Source: Certhia americana (taxonomy: Eukaryota; Chordata; Aves; Passeriformes; Certhiidae). From it: a stretch of DNA of 64,000 bases. The stretch lies in contig JAGMWU010000027.1 of the NCBI GenBank assembly GCA_018697195.1, positions 14,028,771 to 14,092,770 of the forward strand, given 5' to 3'. Under the pieces are notes generated by a model. That model was not told where the DNA came from. It made no database searches and saw nothing but the letters and a program-made list of their open reading frames with translations. The translations under genes and the position numbers were made by a program. Of this stretch, positions 51,033 through 60,532 are shown in pieces (within the stretch, counting starts at the first letter, position 1; every line of letters starts with the position of its first letter).

Positions 51033-51170
51033 GCTACTCATGACACTATGCCTGTCTCTGTAGCTGCATGTATATATGTATATAATTAAGGTATTGCATG
51101 TATGTACATAATTTTAAAGTTTAAATTTGATGTAACATATTGGGGTGGGAAAAAAATTCGGGGTGGATAA

Positions 51171-51885
51171 TGTTGGGGGTTGGGTTGATTTCTTATAGAA
51201 TTTTTTCCCAGAAGTTGCTAAGAAGCTAATGGCTGGGTGCTTTTCGGTACTTATGGGTGCTCGGGAACAAACAAAGGAAGCAGCTACCCAAAGACATTGA
51301 TTCCACTTCGCTCGGGGCAGTTTTCTGCTCTGGGGGGACGGCCAGGGCTGCTCATCTCGGCGAGGCGGAGAGCTCTCACCATTCCCTTCACCTGGGACTC
51401 CGTCGGGACCACCGTCTCTTCATGTGTCCCCCGGGATTTTGGGAACCCGTTTCCTCCCTGCCCTGCACCCACGGTTTCTTCAGTTCTGCTCGAGGTCTCC
51501 CCACGCTGTGTTTCTACAGCCCCTGCCAGCCAGGACACTTTTTTTTTCCAACAGCTCCAGCCACTGTGAACCCTCGGAATCATCTCACCCTTCTAGAGCT
51601 GCCGCTAGCCTATTTGCTTGTGACGGTACTGAGGAGGGTGGGGGGGTGTTACCAGAGGAAGAACTGTGACTGATTTGTTGTTTTGGGTTTTTTTTTCCTC
51701 CTCTAGTTCTGTTTGTTGTCAATATTGTAATTATTGTTAATTTACCTTGTTAGACTAACTAGTAAAGAACTGTTATTCCTACCCTCCTTATCGTTGCCTA
51801 AGACCTCTCCTTCAATTTCGGAATTATAACAAACCCCAAGGGAAGTTTCCCTTTTCTTTGGTCCCTGTCTTTCCAAACCAAGACA
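51171..51885 (+). repeat. A2 3' LTR
   Basis: 715 bp, same termini as the 5' LTR and almost identical to it. Followed by the TSD GCCTC. Confidence 0.96.
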
Positions 51886-51890
51886 GCCTC

Positions 51891-52433
51891 CCAGGACATA
51901 GTTTACCCTCCTGGCTGACAGGGCACTGCTGACTTATATTCAACTGGCCATCAACCAGGACCCCCAGGTCCCTTCCTGCAACTGCTCCCCATCCTCTCGT
52001 TCCCCAGCCTGTCCATACATCCAGGGTTGCCCTGTCCCAGGTACAGAATCCAGCACTTTCTCTTGTTCAACTCCACAGAGTTGGTGATTGATCATTTCTT
52101 TAATTTGTCGAGGACTCTCTGCAGGGCCTCTCTGCCCCTGGGGGAGTCAACAGCTCCTCCCAATTTAATGTCATTTGCAACCTTACTAAGTATGCCTTTC
52201 AGTCCTGTGTCCAGGTCATTTATGAAAATGTTGAAGAGAACTGGGCTGAAAACAGAGCCCTTAGGAACCCTACTAGTGACTGGATGCCAATCTGATGTCA
52301 CCCCATTCAGTATAACTGTGCCCGACCCATGAGCCAGTTGCTCAGTCATTGTGTAACACAGTTATCCAGCTGTGGGCTGGAAAGTTTGTCCAGAAAGATC
52401 CTGGGAGAGACATTATCGAATGCTTTGCTGGCC
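51891..52433 (-). mobile_element. CR1 LINE, reverse-transcriptase part
   Basis: The minus frame 52349-52092 encodes a CR1 ORF2 RT segment ([36 protein letters not shown]). The active-site box reads VANDIK, so the catalytic aspartate pair is lost. It continues to 51891 as LYLGQGNPG-type sequence. It joins 36424-37080 once the A block is removed. 5'-truncated, as usual for CR1. Confidence 0.92.
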
Positions 52434-54190
52434 CTAACCCTAAAAGAAATTCAAAGACTACAGCACACTTACTCTTTGAAGCACCTGCACTTCCTGATTC
52501 AAAAATTACTAATGTGCCACAATGCCAAATTTCTGCTGTAGCACGAAATAGAATTTTTAAAGTTCTGGCTGATTTGGCCTCCCTAACAGCTGCGGTACTC
52601 AATATTGCAAACCTAACAGCCACACTGAACAGCCATGAAATTGGGCATTGATAGGGTGGTAATAGATTTGGAGAAGAAGAGGTATTATCACTCACTCACG
52701 TTCCCCTTCTAATTCTTCTGCTGGGCCAAAGGAAGAGCTGAACAGACAGTTCTAGCTTTTGGTTTATTACAGGCAATTGAATTCCAATACCATGCCTTTA
52801 ACCACTGATGTGCTAAATTCTATGAAACTGGTAACTCAAATTCAGAGAGTGTCCCTCTGGTGGATGGCAAGCCTAGATGTAAAAGAAATAGTTTTTTATG
52901 AGTCCATTTTCAGAACATGACAAGGCTCAATTCACACTCACCTGGAAGCAGTACACCTTTAACAGACTCCCACAGGGGTATAAAAATTCACCCATGATTG
53001 CACATGCTGTGCTTGTTGAGCTTTTATAGACAGTCTCACTCCCTCCTGACATGAAATGTGATATTTTATTTGGAGGAGATGCCCCTGAAAAGGTAAGGGA
53101 AGCAGCAACAGCAGTGTGGCAGACACTTTGTTGGAGTTCTTCAGTCCCACATGTCTCTCCTCTGATAAGAGAGGTCTTTTCAGAAGTCCTTGTTAAGAAG
53201 AAGGCAAACGGGACTCTTGGTTGTTCTCGTTCTTCAGGTTGTTTATTATTTTCTTATCAGCAGTTTCCGCACACCAGGCTTTACACCAGCCTGGCACGCA
53301 GGAGAAAAGACACCAAAAAGCCTCGAACACACAGAATCAAGTCTCTCTTAATGATAATTCACCCAATTATCACCAAGAAAGTACATGATTTCTATTTTTC
53401 TTCCAATAACTAACTAAATCTCTATTTGCATGATACTACACTGCAGCAAATTTATGACCAATGGTTCTGTGTCCCCAACACTGCAGAATATGGAGTAGAT
53501 GATGAAGGAGAAAGAAGCCTAAAAGAAACAAGGATCCTCCATCTTGTCTTCATCTACTTACCATGCTAACAACCCCAAAATCTAAAATTCTCACCCTGTG
53601 ATAAATTACATATTATGCTACTATCTAATTTATATTCTTGAAAGTTCTGCTACATCCCACAGCCTAGGAAGCCCTTTCCATGGACAAAGATTGAAAGCAG
53701 TGTTTTTAAGAGGGTTTGGATCCCTTAAAACATGCAGAGGAATATTCTCTGCATTCTGGGTACCAACACACTTCAGGAAGCAGAAGTTGAGATTCCACCT
53801 GAAAAATGTCAAGGATCATATAAAGGAGTAAAGTTTTTGGGTACTTGGTGGATAGCAGGAAGTGTGGTGATTACTCCAGATATCATAAGGAAAATAGAAC
53901 AGTTGCAGATGCCCCAGTCTAAGGAAGAATTACAGCAGTTAATGGGAGCTTTAGGATATTGGAGAAACCATTTGCCTGGATTTTTTTATCATTGCTTGCT
54001 GTCCTGGGTACAGAGATAAGGGGGTGAAGTTTTCAGCATTGTTTATTATAATACCATTCACATCAGCCATAGTCATGGTTTCACCAGAGAAAATGCCATG
54101 TCCAGAACTAAAATGGGGCCCATTTTTTCTGGCTTACTGAAGTGAAGGGATCAGCAGACCCTGGCATTGTACAATCTGCAGGTCTATTCT
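52434..54190 (+). pseudogene. Retroelement F: RT remnant with an LTR-like insertion
   Basis: 52740-53110 holds palm-domain pieces (FTLTWKQYTFNRLPQGYKNS, ILFGGD). 53765-54020 holds thumb/connection pieces (VKFLGTWWIAG, LQQLMGALGYWRNHLPGF). The ~640 bp between them (about 53125-53760) is non-coding and carries TTTATTATTTTC, a minus-strand polyA-like word, so it is probably a solo LTR whose ends I could not fix. The RT class is unassigned. Confidence 0.5.
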
Positions 54191-54463
54191 GATTTTATGA
54201 ACCCTCCTGGATGCTTAGGCAGGACAAGGGGTCGGAGAAGAGACAGTGGGGCTTCTTCCAAGCTGAACAGTGTTAAAGTGACAGCTCCAGAACTGCAGCC
54301 AGGACCGGCGGGGACCAGGGGTGCAGGCTTTGGTTCCAGGTGGGACCTTTTTCCTCCCCCCCACAACAGGGCAGTGACCTGAGACAGCGGCACTGATACC
54401 CAGTCCAGCCCAGCCAAGAAGGAGTCCAGCAGGTGGCAGGAGGAGGCAGTAAATGGCAGGACT

Positions 54464-55586
54464 GAAAGGAATGAGAGAGACTAGTCTTTACAAGGAAACT
54501 GTGGATCTGCTGGTAAATAAAGCTAGATACTGAGAGACAAAAGAAACAAGGGGAAGGATTCCATTAATTGATGAAAGGAATGAGAGGTATTTGTCTTTAC
54601 AAACTGTGGGTCTGCTGATAAATAAAGTTAGATACTGACAGATGAAAGAAACAATGGGAAGAACCATAAATTCCATAGGAATTGCACTGATTGACACAAG
54701 GAGAAGAAAAGGGGGAGGGGGTATTCATTAGAGGGGTGTGTTGCGGAATTAGGACTTTACAATTAGAATTATAAAGAGGTATGTTTTATTTGTCCAACTT
54801 GAGACGCATCCTGGATACTTCCACCATACATGCGTACCTGTTTGAGACAGGTTTCAGGTATAAATACACATTGATCCCACACCTCCCTGCCCACCCATTT
54901 CCCGCCAACTCTGCCTTCTTGTGCTTCATATTATAATTAGTCTTTTGTGTTGCCATGCCTCCGGGTAATTGTGGGCAGGGGTCTTGGGGGTCTTTGACAA
55001 AGTAACCAAGGTCTTTGTCAGGTGTTCGCTGTTTGACCTCTATCTCTGGGCAGGTGCAGTGGATGTTTGGCTGCCTTCCAGGTCAGTTTGCCCTGGCCAA
55101 AACCAGGAGCCTGGTTCTTGCTGGTTTCTCAAACCACAGGTTCTGCTTTATTGGTTTTTCACAATATACCTCTTATCTTTATGGCCTTTACCTGGTAGCT
55201 AATTTCCTATGTGTTCTGCTACAAGTTGTTTCTACTTAACAAGTTGCATGCCTATATGTCCTGTTAAAAGTTGTTTCCCTACTTCTACAAAATTGCTAAA
55301 TAAGCTATATATATATATATATTTATATTTCCTCTCCACCCGCTTAAGCACATTATATGCTTTTAAAAATCTGATTTTTCATATACATATATGCTTCCCA
55401 TATCAGGGGGGTCTTAGGTATTAGGCAATTCAGGAAGTCTGTACCTCTCAAGTACCTCAGCCAATGGGGAAAGAGAGAGGGAAATGCAGCTGGAAAATTG
55501 GGAATTTATTTGAATAAAGTTACAGGACTCCTCTGTCTCCTTTTTGGACATAAACTTCTCATGTTTGTGGATTAATTTTCCTGACA
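54464..55586 (+). mobile_element. Gammaretroviral LTR (gamma2), split by a nested LTR
   Basis: It starts TGAAAGGAATGAGAG and ends CCTGACA, with the body shared (inverted) with 56011-56430. A ~105-bp unit is tandemly duplicated at 54464-54680, as U3 enhancers often are. AATAAAGTTACAGG (55514) is the polyA region. The nested LTR is 54737-55405. Confidence 0.72.
54737..55405 (-). mobile_element. Nested LTR, minus strand
   Basis: TGTGTTGCGGAATTAGG to CCCATATCA interrupts the gamma2 LTR; the inverted partner at 56011-56430 lacks it. Minus-strand AATAAAAC lies near 54787. Flanks are G-rich on both sides (GAGGGG and GGGGGG), an imperfect TSD. Confidence 0.68.
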
Positions 55587-55589
55587 ATT

Positions 55590-55608
55590 TGAGGGTATTG
55601 TCCAGGAT
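55590..55608 (+). promoter_or_regulatory. gamma2 primer binding site, tRNA-Pro-like
   Basis: TGAGGGTATTGTCCAGGAT follows the LTR end by 3 bp. It resembles the tRNA-Pro primer site typical of gammaretroviruses, with G-to-A and CpG-type changes. Confidence 0.55.
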
Positions 55609-56010
55609 ATTTCCACCATCTGGGGCCGTGGGCAGCGAGCAGAACTGAAGGCATGCCTCACCCAGTTTGGGTGATCAGCTCCCCTCGGCAGTGTCCGGGA
55701 GACAGATGAGTGGCAGAGGAGGGTCCATGGTGAGTCCACAGGGAAGGACCACTGAAAATCTCACTGGTGAGTGAAATGGGATCTTCAGGGAGCAAACCTG
55801 GGAGGGCACCCATGGAGGATAGCACAGGTAAAACAGGGCACCCATGGAGGGTTGCAAAGGTAAAGCTGAGAAGGGGTCCCAGAAAAAGGGATGACAATCC
55901 CATCATACCCCTGGAGAGTCCCTTGGGGAGAATACTGAGGTCTTGGGAGAGAATATGCATTCCCCCAGAGGTAACTATGGAGAAAATAGTAAAATAATGT
56001 TATTTTGTGT
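55609..56010 (+). other. gamma2 leader-like sequence
   Basis: About 400 bp of GA-rich sequence with a repeated GGGCACCCATGGAGG unit (55804 and 55841) and a possible splice donor (GAGGTAACTATG, 55969). No gag frame follows because the inverted LTR begins. Confidence 0.4.
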
Positions 56011-56430
56011 GGCCAAACAGAGGAGTCCTGTAACTTTATTCGTATAAAGGGAGAGGTCATGGGCATTTCCCTGGGATCAAATTGTTAGAGGATGCAGCCT
56101 CTTTTTTCTCCTAATTTCCCGGCTGCATTTCCTTTTCTCTTTCCCCATTGACTGAGGTACTTGAGAGGTACAGCCTTCCTGAATAGCCTAATAGAGACCC
56201 CTTTTCTAATGTGTATACTCTCCCTCCCTTTTTTCCCCCTTGTGTTTCCTCTTTTTCTCTAAATCCAGGTATTTAGCACAGTCTTGAGTGAGTAACAGTC
56301 TGTGTCAATCAGTGGAATTCCTGTGGAATTTATGGTTCCTCCCATTGCTTCTTTCACCTCTCAGTATCTGGCCTTATCTACCATCAGGCTCACAGTTTGT
56401 AAAAACACCTCCTTCCCATTCCTTTCAGCC
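56011..56430 (-). mobile_element. gamma2 LTR in inverted orientation
   Basis: The minus strand from 56430 reads TGAAAGGAATGGGAAGG and continues colinear with 54571-55540 to CAGGACTCCTCTG, with one enhancer-like unit instead of two and without the nested LTR. It is truncated after the polyA region. Confidence 0.72.
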
Positions 56431-56663
56431 ACTAATGGGTAACCTGTACGGCCAGACCCCTTGATACCTGTATTGTTTTCTCTTCCCAGGAAAGATATGG
56501 AGAATGATGCCAGCACACCCCTACTTAAGATGAAACTTTAAGCATCAAAGGATGGCTTATCCTTCTTGCAGGAGCAATCACTGTCAACAGGAACCAAATT
56601 TGGTTCACACATCAACAATCCTAGCCCACAGAATAGAGATCCTCACTTTTTCATTTATGCTGA
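56431..56663. other. Unassigned short stretch
   Basis: No LTR end, frame or repeat recognised between the inverted gamma2 LTR and the B-type LTR. Confidence 0.35.
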
Positions 56664-56817
56664 TGTCCTGGTTTGAGACAAATTTGGAAGGAAACATACA
56701 AAAGGGTGTCTGCTCTAAAAAGGCAGATTCCAGCAGCCCCTCCCCCAACCGGCTCAGGAAAAACTATTTCCTTGGAGAAAAGTGGGAAAAAAAAAAAATT
56801 TTATTTAACAAGAAGAG

Positions 56818-57107
56818 TGTCGCCCTGCTTCTTGCATGTTTTCTTTTTAGACTTCTGATGTTTTCGAATTCTTGGAGTCAGTTCCCACTGACAACAATTG
56901 TTTACATTCCTCTCTAGAGGAAGCGAGACGTGATGGACTGTTGGTTTGACCTGTGGGGATTAGAGAGGTTGTACTCTATCCTCTAGTCAGGGGTCACCTT
57001 CTGAAAGCTATATAAATCAAGGTTCCATAATAAACTTTCTCTTTTTCCTCCCTTCTCTGTGAAGAGTTGGCGTGCGTGTGTGGTTCATGTATTGTCCAAT
57101 AGCGACA
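56818..57107 (+). repeat. E 5' LTR
   Basis: 290 bp, TGTCGCCCTGCTTCTTGC to CCAATAGCGACA. ATATAAATCAAGG (TATA-like) and AATAAACTTTC are visible. Confidence 0.9.
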
Positions 57108-57109
57108 TC

Positions 57110-57127
57110 TGGTGACTGCCAAGTGAA
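57110..57127 (+). promoter_or_regulatory. E primer binding site, possibly tRNA-Trp-like
   Basis: TGGTGACTGCCAAGTGAA starts two bases after the LTR. The TGGTGAC start and GTGA near the end fit the tRNA-Trp type used by avian leukosis viruses, with about five mismatches. Confidence 0.5.
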
Positions 57128-57135
57128 GGACAGCC

Positions 57136-57678
57136 ATGGGTGAGGTCATTTTGGTTTCTCCTCCCCTTTCTTTCGGGGCAGCTGTTGTGTGCATTCGGGT
57201 GGTAGCAATGGAGACCTCCATGCTCTTTGCGAAAGAATCACTAGTCCTGAAGCTCTGGGCAGGGTTTTTAGATCAAAATAATATCCCTGTCTCCCAGAGT
57301 GACTTTAAAAGTTTGTTCCTGTGGGCTAGGAGGAACGGATTCTTTCAAGAACATTAACAGGTATTCTCTAGAGCTGCGTGGTCTCTAATTGGAGACTGCC
57401 TCATTGAGGTTCTCTTTGCTGACTATGATGAGGATATGGAGAGGCTATTGGTCCACTGGCAAGCAGTGAACCTGGCTTTGGAGACTTACTCTTCCGGTTC
57501 CTCTCGGAGCTCTGTGGCTTCGCAGAGTTCCCATGGGGATCTCTCTGTCTCAGGTGTGGGAGAGGGGGAGGAGGGGAATATCGACTCTCTCTGTGAAGCG
57601 GGGCCCTCGCCCATCCCCTGTGAGGTTGCGCGGGCTCCTGACGGCCCCGAGAGATCTGCTCTGCCGGTTTCAGCCCCC
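57136..57678 (+). pseudogene. gag: E Gag matrix region, with internal stop
   Basis: It starts MGEVILVS, with glycine 2 for possible myristoylation, and includes LKLWAGFLDQNNIPVSQSDF. TAA at 57355-57357 interrupts. The same frame resumes as SLIGDCLIEVLFADYDEDMER and a serine/glycine-rich linker, and runs into the gap at 57679. Confidence 0.8.
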
Positions 57679-57778
57679 NNNNNNNNNNNNNNNNNNNNNN
57701 NNNNNNNNNNNNNNNNNNNNNNNNNNNNNNNNNNNNNNNNNNNNNNNNNNNNNNNNNNNNNNNNNNNNNNNNNNNNNN
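57679..57778. other. Assembly gap, 100 N, next to a 28-C run
   Basis: Exactly 100 N, a conventional unknown-size gap, followed by C(28) at 57779-57806 and preceded by CCCCC. The proline-encoding homopolymer inside gag probably broke the assembly. Confidence 0.99.
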
Positions 57779-58768
57779 CCCCCCCCCCCCCCCCCCCCCC
57801 CCCCCCGCGCCGCGGCAGCAGTGCGAGGGGGAACCGTGTTCCCTCTGTGACTTCCTTGTGCTGGGGAGCAGTAAGGAGGCCCTGGATCTGCCTCCAGCCC
57901 TGCTTGCGTCTGATTCTGTGACTACGCTGTATCCCCACTGTGGTAATAATACGACGTACCCCGTGGTAGCAACGGGGGAGAAGCCCGGTCTGCCGCCGCC
58001 GATCTCATGGTCGGAGGAAGCGGCGGCGGGTGCCGCCGCTTCTGGACAGCCCGTTGGGCATGCACAGGTGGCAGGAGCCACCGAGGGAGGGTCTCTGATC
58101 GGTCTTCTCCCCAGCCCTGCCAGGAATGGCAGTCAGCCCGCCCCGCTCTGCTCGAGGTGGGCGGTGCCTGCGGTCGGGTACCCGGTGAAGGGTGGGACCC
58201 TTCTGGGGGCAGTTCCAGATTCTGTTCCCCCCGCACTGCTCCCCCCCGGGTGCGGCGGGTGGTAGAACCTGTGCAGCAGGGACACGGAGCGCTGACGTGA
58301 TTCTGGCAGCGGCGTCTCTCCCTGCGTCCTGTTCCCCCCCCCCCCCCCCCCCGCGCCAGAGGGAGGTGGATGAGGGGCGGCCCCGCTCCGCTCCACACCG
58401 AGCACAGGCTCTGCTGGGACTGCTGTGGTCCCGGCGGTGGCTGATTCGGATCTGCGGTCCCAGTCTCCCATGGGCACCAGCACCGTGGCAGATGCGGGCA
58501 TTGCAAGGTTCACCCCTGGCGTGGATGGGGATGCGGCCGGCGGGAGGCCTGTGGTCCCCTGGGGCCGGGGGCTTAGTCACCGGCGTTGTGGACACTACCT
58601 CCGTGTGAGGTGACCGTCCTTCCAAGGGAGAATGGTCGATTCTGGCGAGAAGTTAGAATAAAAGTGGAGGAGATGGTCTAAGGTGCTTCTGTACGTTGCT
58701 CCCAGGATCGCGGGGATGGTTCCTCTTGCCCTGCTGATGCTGCAAAGGGCGCTGCATCGGGGGAGGTC
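57779..58768 (+). pseudogene. gag: E Gag proline/glycine-rich spacer, frame-broken
   Basis: GC-rich sequence between matrix and capsid with a second C run (58335-58352). Open frames in several phases and on the opposite strand compete here because GC-rich DNA has few stops. The authentic frame cannot be chosen across the gap and the homopolymers. Confidence 0.55.
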
Positions 58769-59846
58769 TTGCTGACTCTCACTCGGGCAACTGCGTCTCT
58801 CCATGTGGAGTCCAGGGGACGTGACTCAGAGGGTGCCGCAACCCTAACAGGGGGTCCTCAGGCCTTTCCTGTGCTTAGAAATGTTACGAATAACACCTAT
58901 CAGCCCTTATCTTGGCCAGCTTTGCTGGACCTCTGTGATAAGGTTGGCAAATATGATGTGGGGTCTGCTGAGGTTATGCAGCTGCTTTGTGTGTTTGCTG
59001 CAGATGCGTTGCTGCCTCATGACATTCGTGGCCTGGCTTGCGTTCTTTTTCACCCTGTAATATACAACCTTTTCGAGTCCAAATGGATTCAATTGGCAGC
59101 CAAAGCAATGTGGCAGAATGCTACACTGGGTCAACAGGATCCTAGACGTGTGATTGGCACTGATGTGCTGCTGGGCCTAGGCAATTGCACTTCTCCTAAT
59201 GGGCAAGCTGGTTTTGATTCCCTTGTGCTCAAGCAGTGCAAGGAGACTGGCATGGCAGTGTTGGTTCAGACCATGGAATTGGCTGCTCTGAAAGAGGCAT
59301 TTGCGACTGTAATCCAGGCAGTTGATGAGCCCTTCCTACAGGCAAGTGGGGGATCCGGAAGCAAGGAATCTCTTGCTTGGACGCCTGGTGAGAAGCGATT
59401 GTAATGCTGATTGTAGGAGGATCATAGAGGCTCTTCCTGGTGATCCTTCTGTCTCTGACATGGTGGAAGCCTGTGCGAGAATGGGTACCTTTAGCCAGAA
59501 AGCGTCTGCCTTGGCAACTGATGTACAACCGGTTTGGACAGTGCCGCAGGGTGGACAGCTGTGACATGGGAATGCTAGGACCGGTAAGAAACAGAAAAAG
59601 AAGGGGCAGAAGGTCACACCTCCCTTGTTTTTGTGTGGTCGGTGTGGCAGGCCAAACCATAACTCCAATGTTTGTAAGGCAACAGTTCATGTTAACAGCC
59701 AGGTTTTGAAGGGGTCGGGAAACCGGAAGCAGAGCATGAAGGGGAGTCATGCTCAGACACAATTTTCTCTCCAGACCCAGGAGCCGATGGAGGTCTGCTT
59801 AGCCGACTCTCAGCCAGCACCGGCAGCTCAGCAGGAGTGGATGTGA
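58769..59846 (+). pseudogene. gag: E Gag capsid and nucleocapsid
   Basis: Frame 58769-59404 encodes the capsid N-terminal domain (PLSWPALLDLCDKVGKYDV, HDIRGLACVLFHP) up to the major homology region. Near 59335 coding shifts to frame 59322-59564 (NADCRRIIEALPGDPSVSDM), which stops at TGA 59562-59564. In the same frame 59625-59846 holds one CX2CX4HX4C knuckle (CGRCGRPNHNSNVC). Two breaks in an otherwise recognisable Gag. Confidence 0.85.
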
Positions 59847-60142
59847 GCACCGCGGAGACAGTTGTCATAGACTCTGGCAAAATACATAAGGTCCCCCTGG
59901 ATGACGTTGGTCAGTTGGGTGAAGGCATGAGTGCTTTCCTTATGGGGAGATCTAGTGCCACCATTCAGGGCATCATTGTGCACATGGGGTTGATTGATGC
60001 GGATTTTACAGGACAGATTTGTGTGATGGTGTCCACACACACCCCCCACTCCCCACCCCCCGTCACTATCCCGAAAGTATCAAAGATTGCTCAACTTGTG
60101 CCTTTTAAGACTTCTGTTCCTAGGGCAGTTAACTGGGCATGA
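59837..60142 (+). pseudogene. pro: E dUTPase domain
   Basis: The frame lies -1 relative to gag. It contains LMGRSSATIQGIIV, GLIDADFTGQI and a later KIAQLVPFK, the ordered motifs of trimeric dUTPase, which in betaretroviruses lies between nucleocapsid and protease and hydrolyses dUTP. TGA at 60140-60142 separates it from protease in the same frame. The domain looks better preserved than in C or D. Confidence 0.85.
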
Positions 60143-60532
60143 GGAGAAGGCGGCTTTGGATCTACTGGGCCGCCTCAGGTTCACTGGACCACTGTCCTGA
60201 CTGTGGATCGTCCTGAGAAGGTATGCACCCTTTCCATTCCTGGTGTGGAATTGCCGGAGATGCGTCTCCATGGGCTTCTGGACACTGGTGTGGACATCAC
60301 GATTCTCTCCCTGACTGCCTGGCTTCTGGAGTGGCCTTTGGAGCCAGTGCAGATGCCTGTCATGGGACTGGGGGGAACAACGCAGTGCTACGTGAGCCAG
60401 CTGCCCATGAAAATCATGAAATCGGAGGGACAGATGGCCATGGTTTGACCTCATGTCACTACACGTCTTGTTAACCTCTGGGGGAGGCATATCCTGTCTG
60501 CATGGGGGGTGCGCATTGGGATGGATTTTTGA
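60143..60532 (+). pseudogene. pro: E protease
   Basis: Same frame as the dUTPase. The active site GLLDTGVDITIL and a flap-like GLGGTTQC are present. A stop at 60446-60448 cuts the C-terminal part, and sequence continues to TGA at 60530-60532, directly after the frameshift heptamer. Confidence 0.83.
60523..60529 (+). promoter_or_regulatory. E pro-pol -1 frameshift heptamer G GAT TTT
   Basis: In phase with pro (ATG GAT TTT TGA) and followed at once by the stop. The pol frame is -1. Identical to the D site at 21597-21603. Confidence 0.8.

Larger units (their letters stand above)
37081..51885 (+). mobile_element. ERVL-type block A: two gag-pol units, one shared TSD
   Basis: The outermost LTRs (37081-37796 and 51171-51885) are flanked by the same 5-bp repeat GCCTC (37076-37080 and 51886-51890), and CR1 resumes on the far side. 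The block therefore looks like one integration. Inside are unit A1 (LTR-gag-pol and the first 47 bp of an LTR), a 160-N gap, an inverted noisy LTR-gag fragment, a noisy E-like pol fragment, then unit A2 (5'-truncated gag, pol, LTR). A1 and A2 differ at only a handful of positions over ~4.9 kb. No env lies between pol and the LTR. Confidence 0.9.

Noticed and set aside
57401..58625. Minus-strand proline/glycine/arginine-rich frames
   Set aside because: Shadows of E gag in GC-rich sequence. Two of them run through 100 unknown bases, so they are not real open frames.
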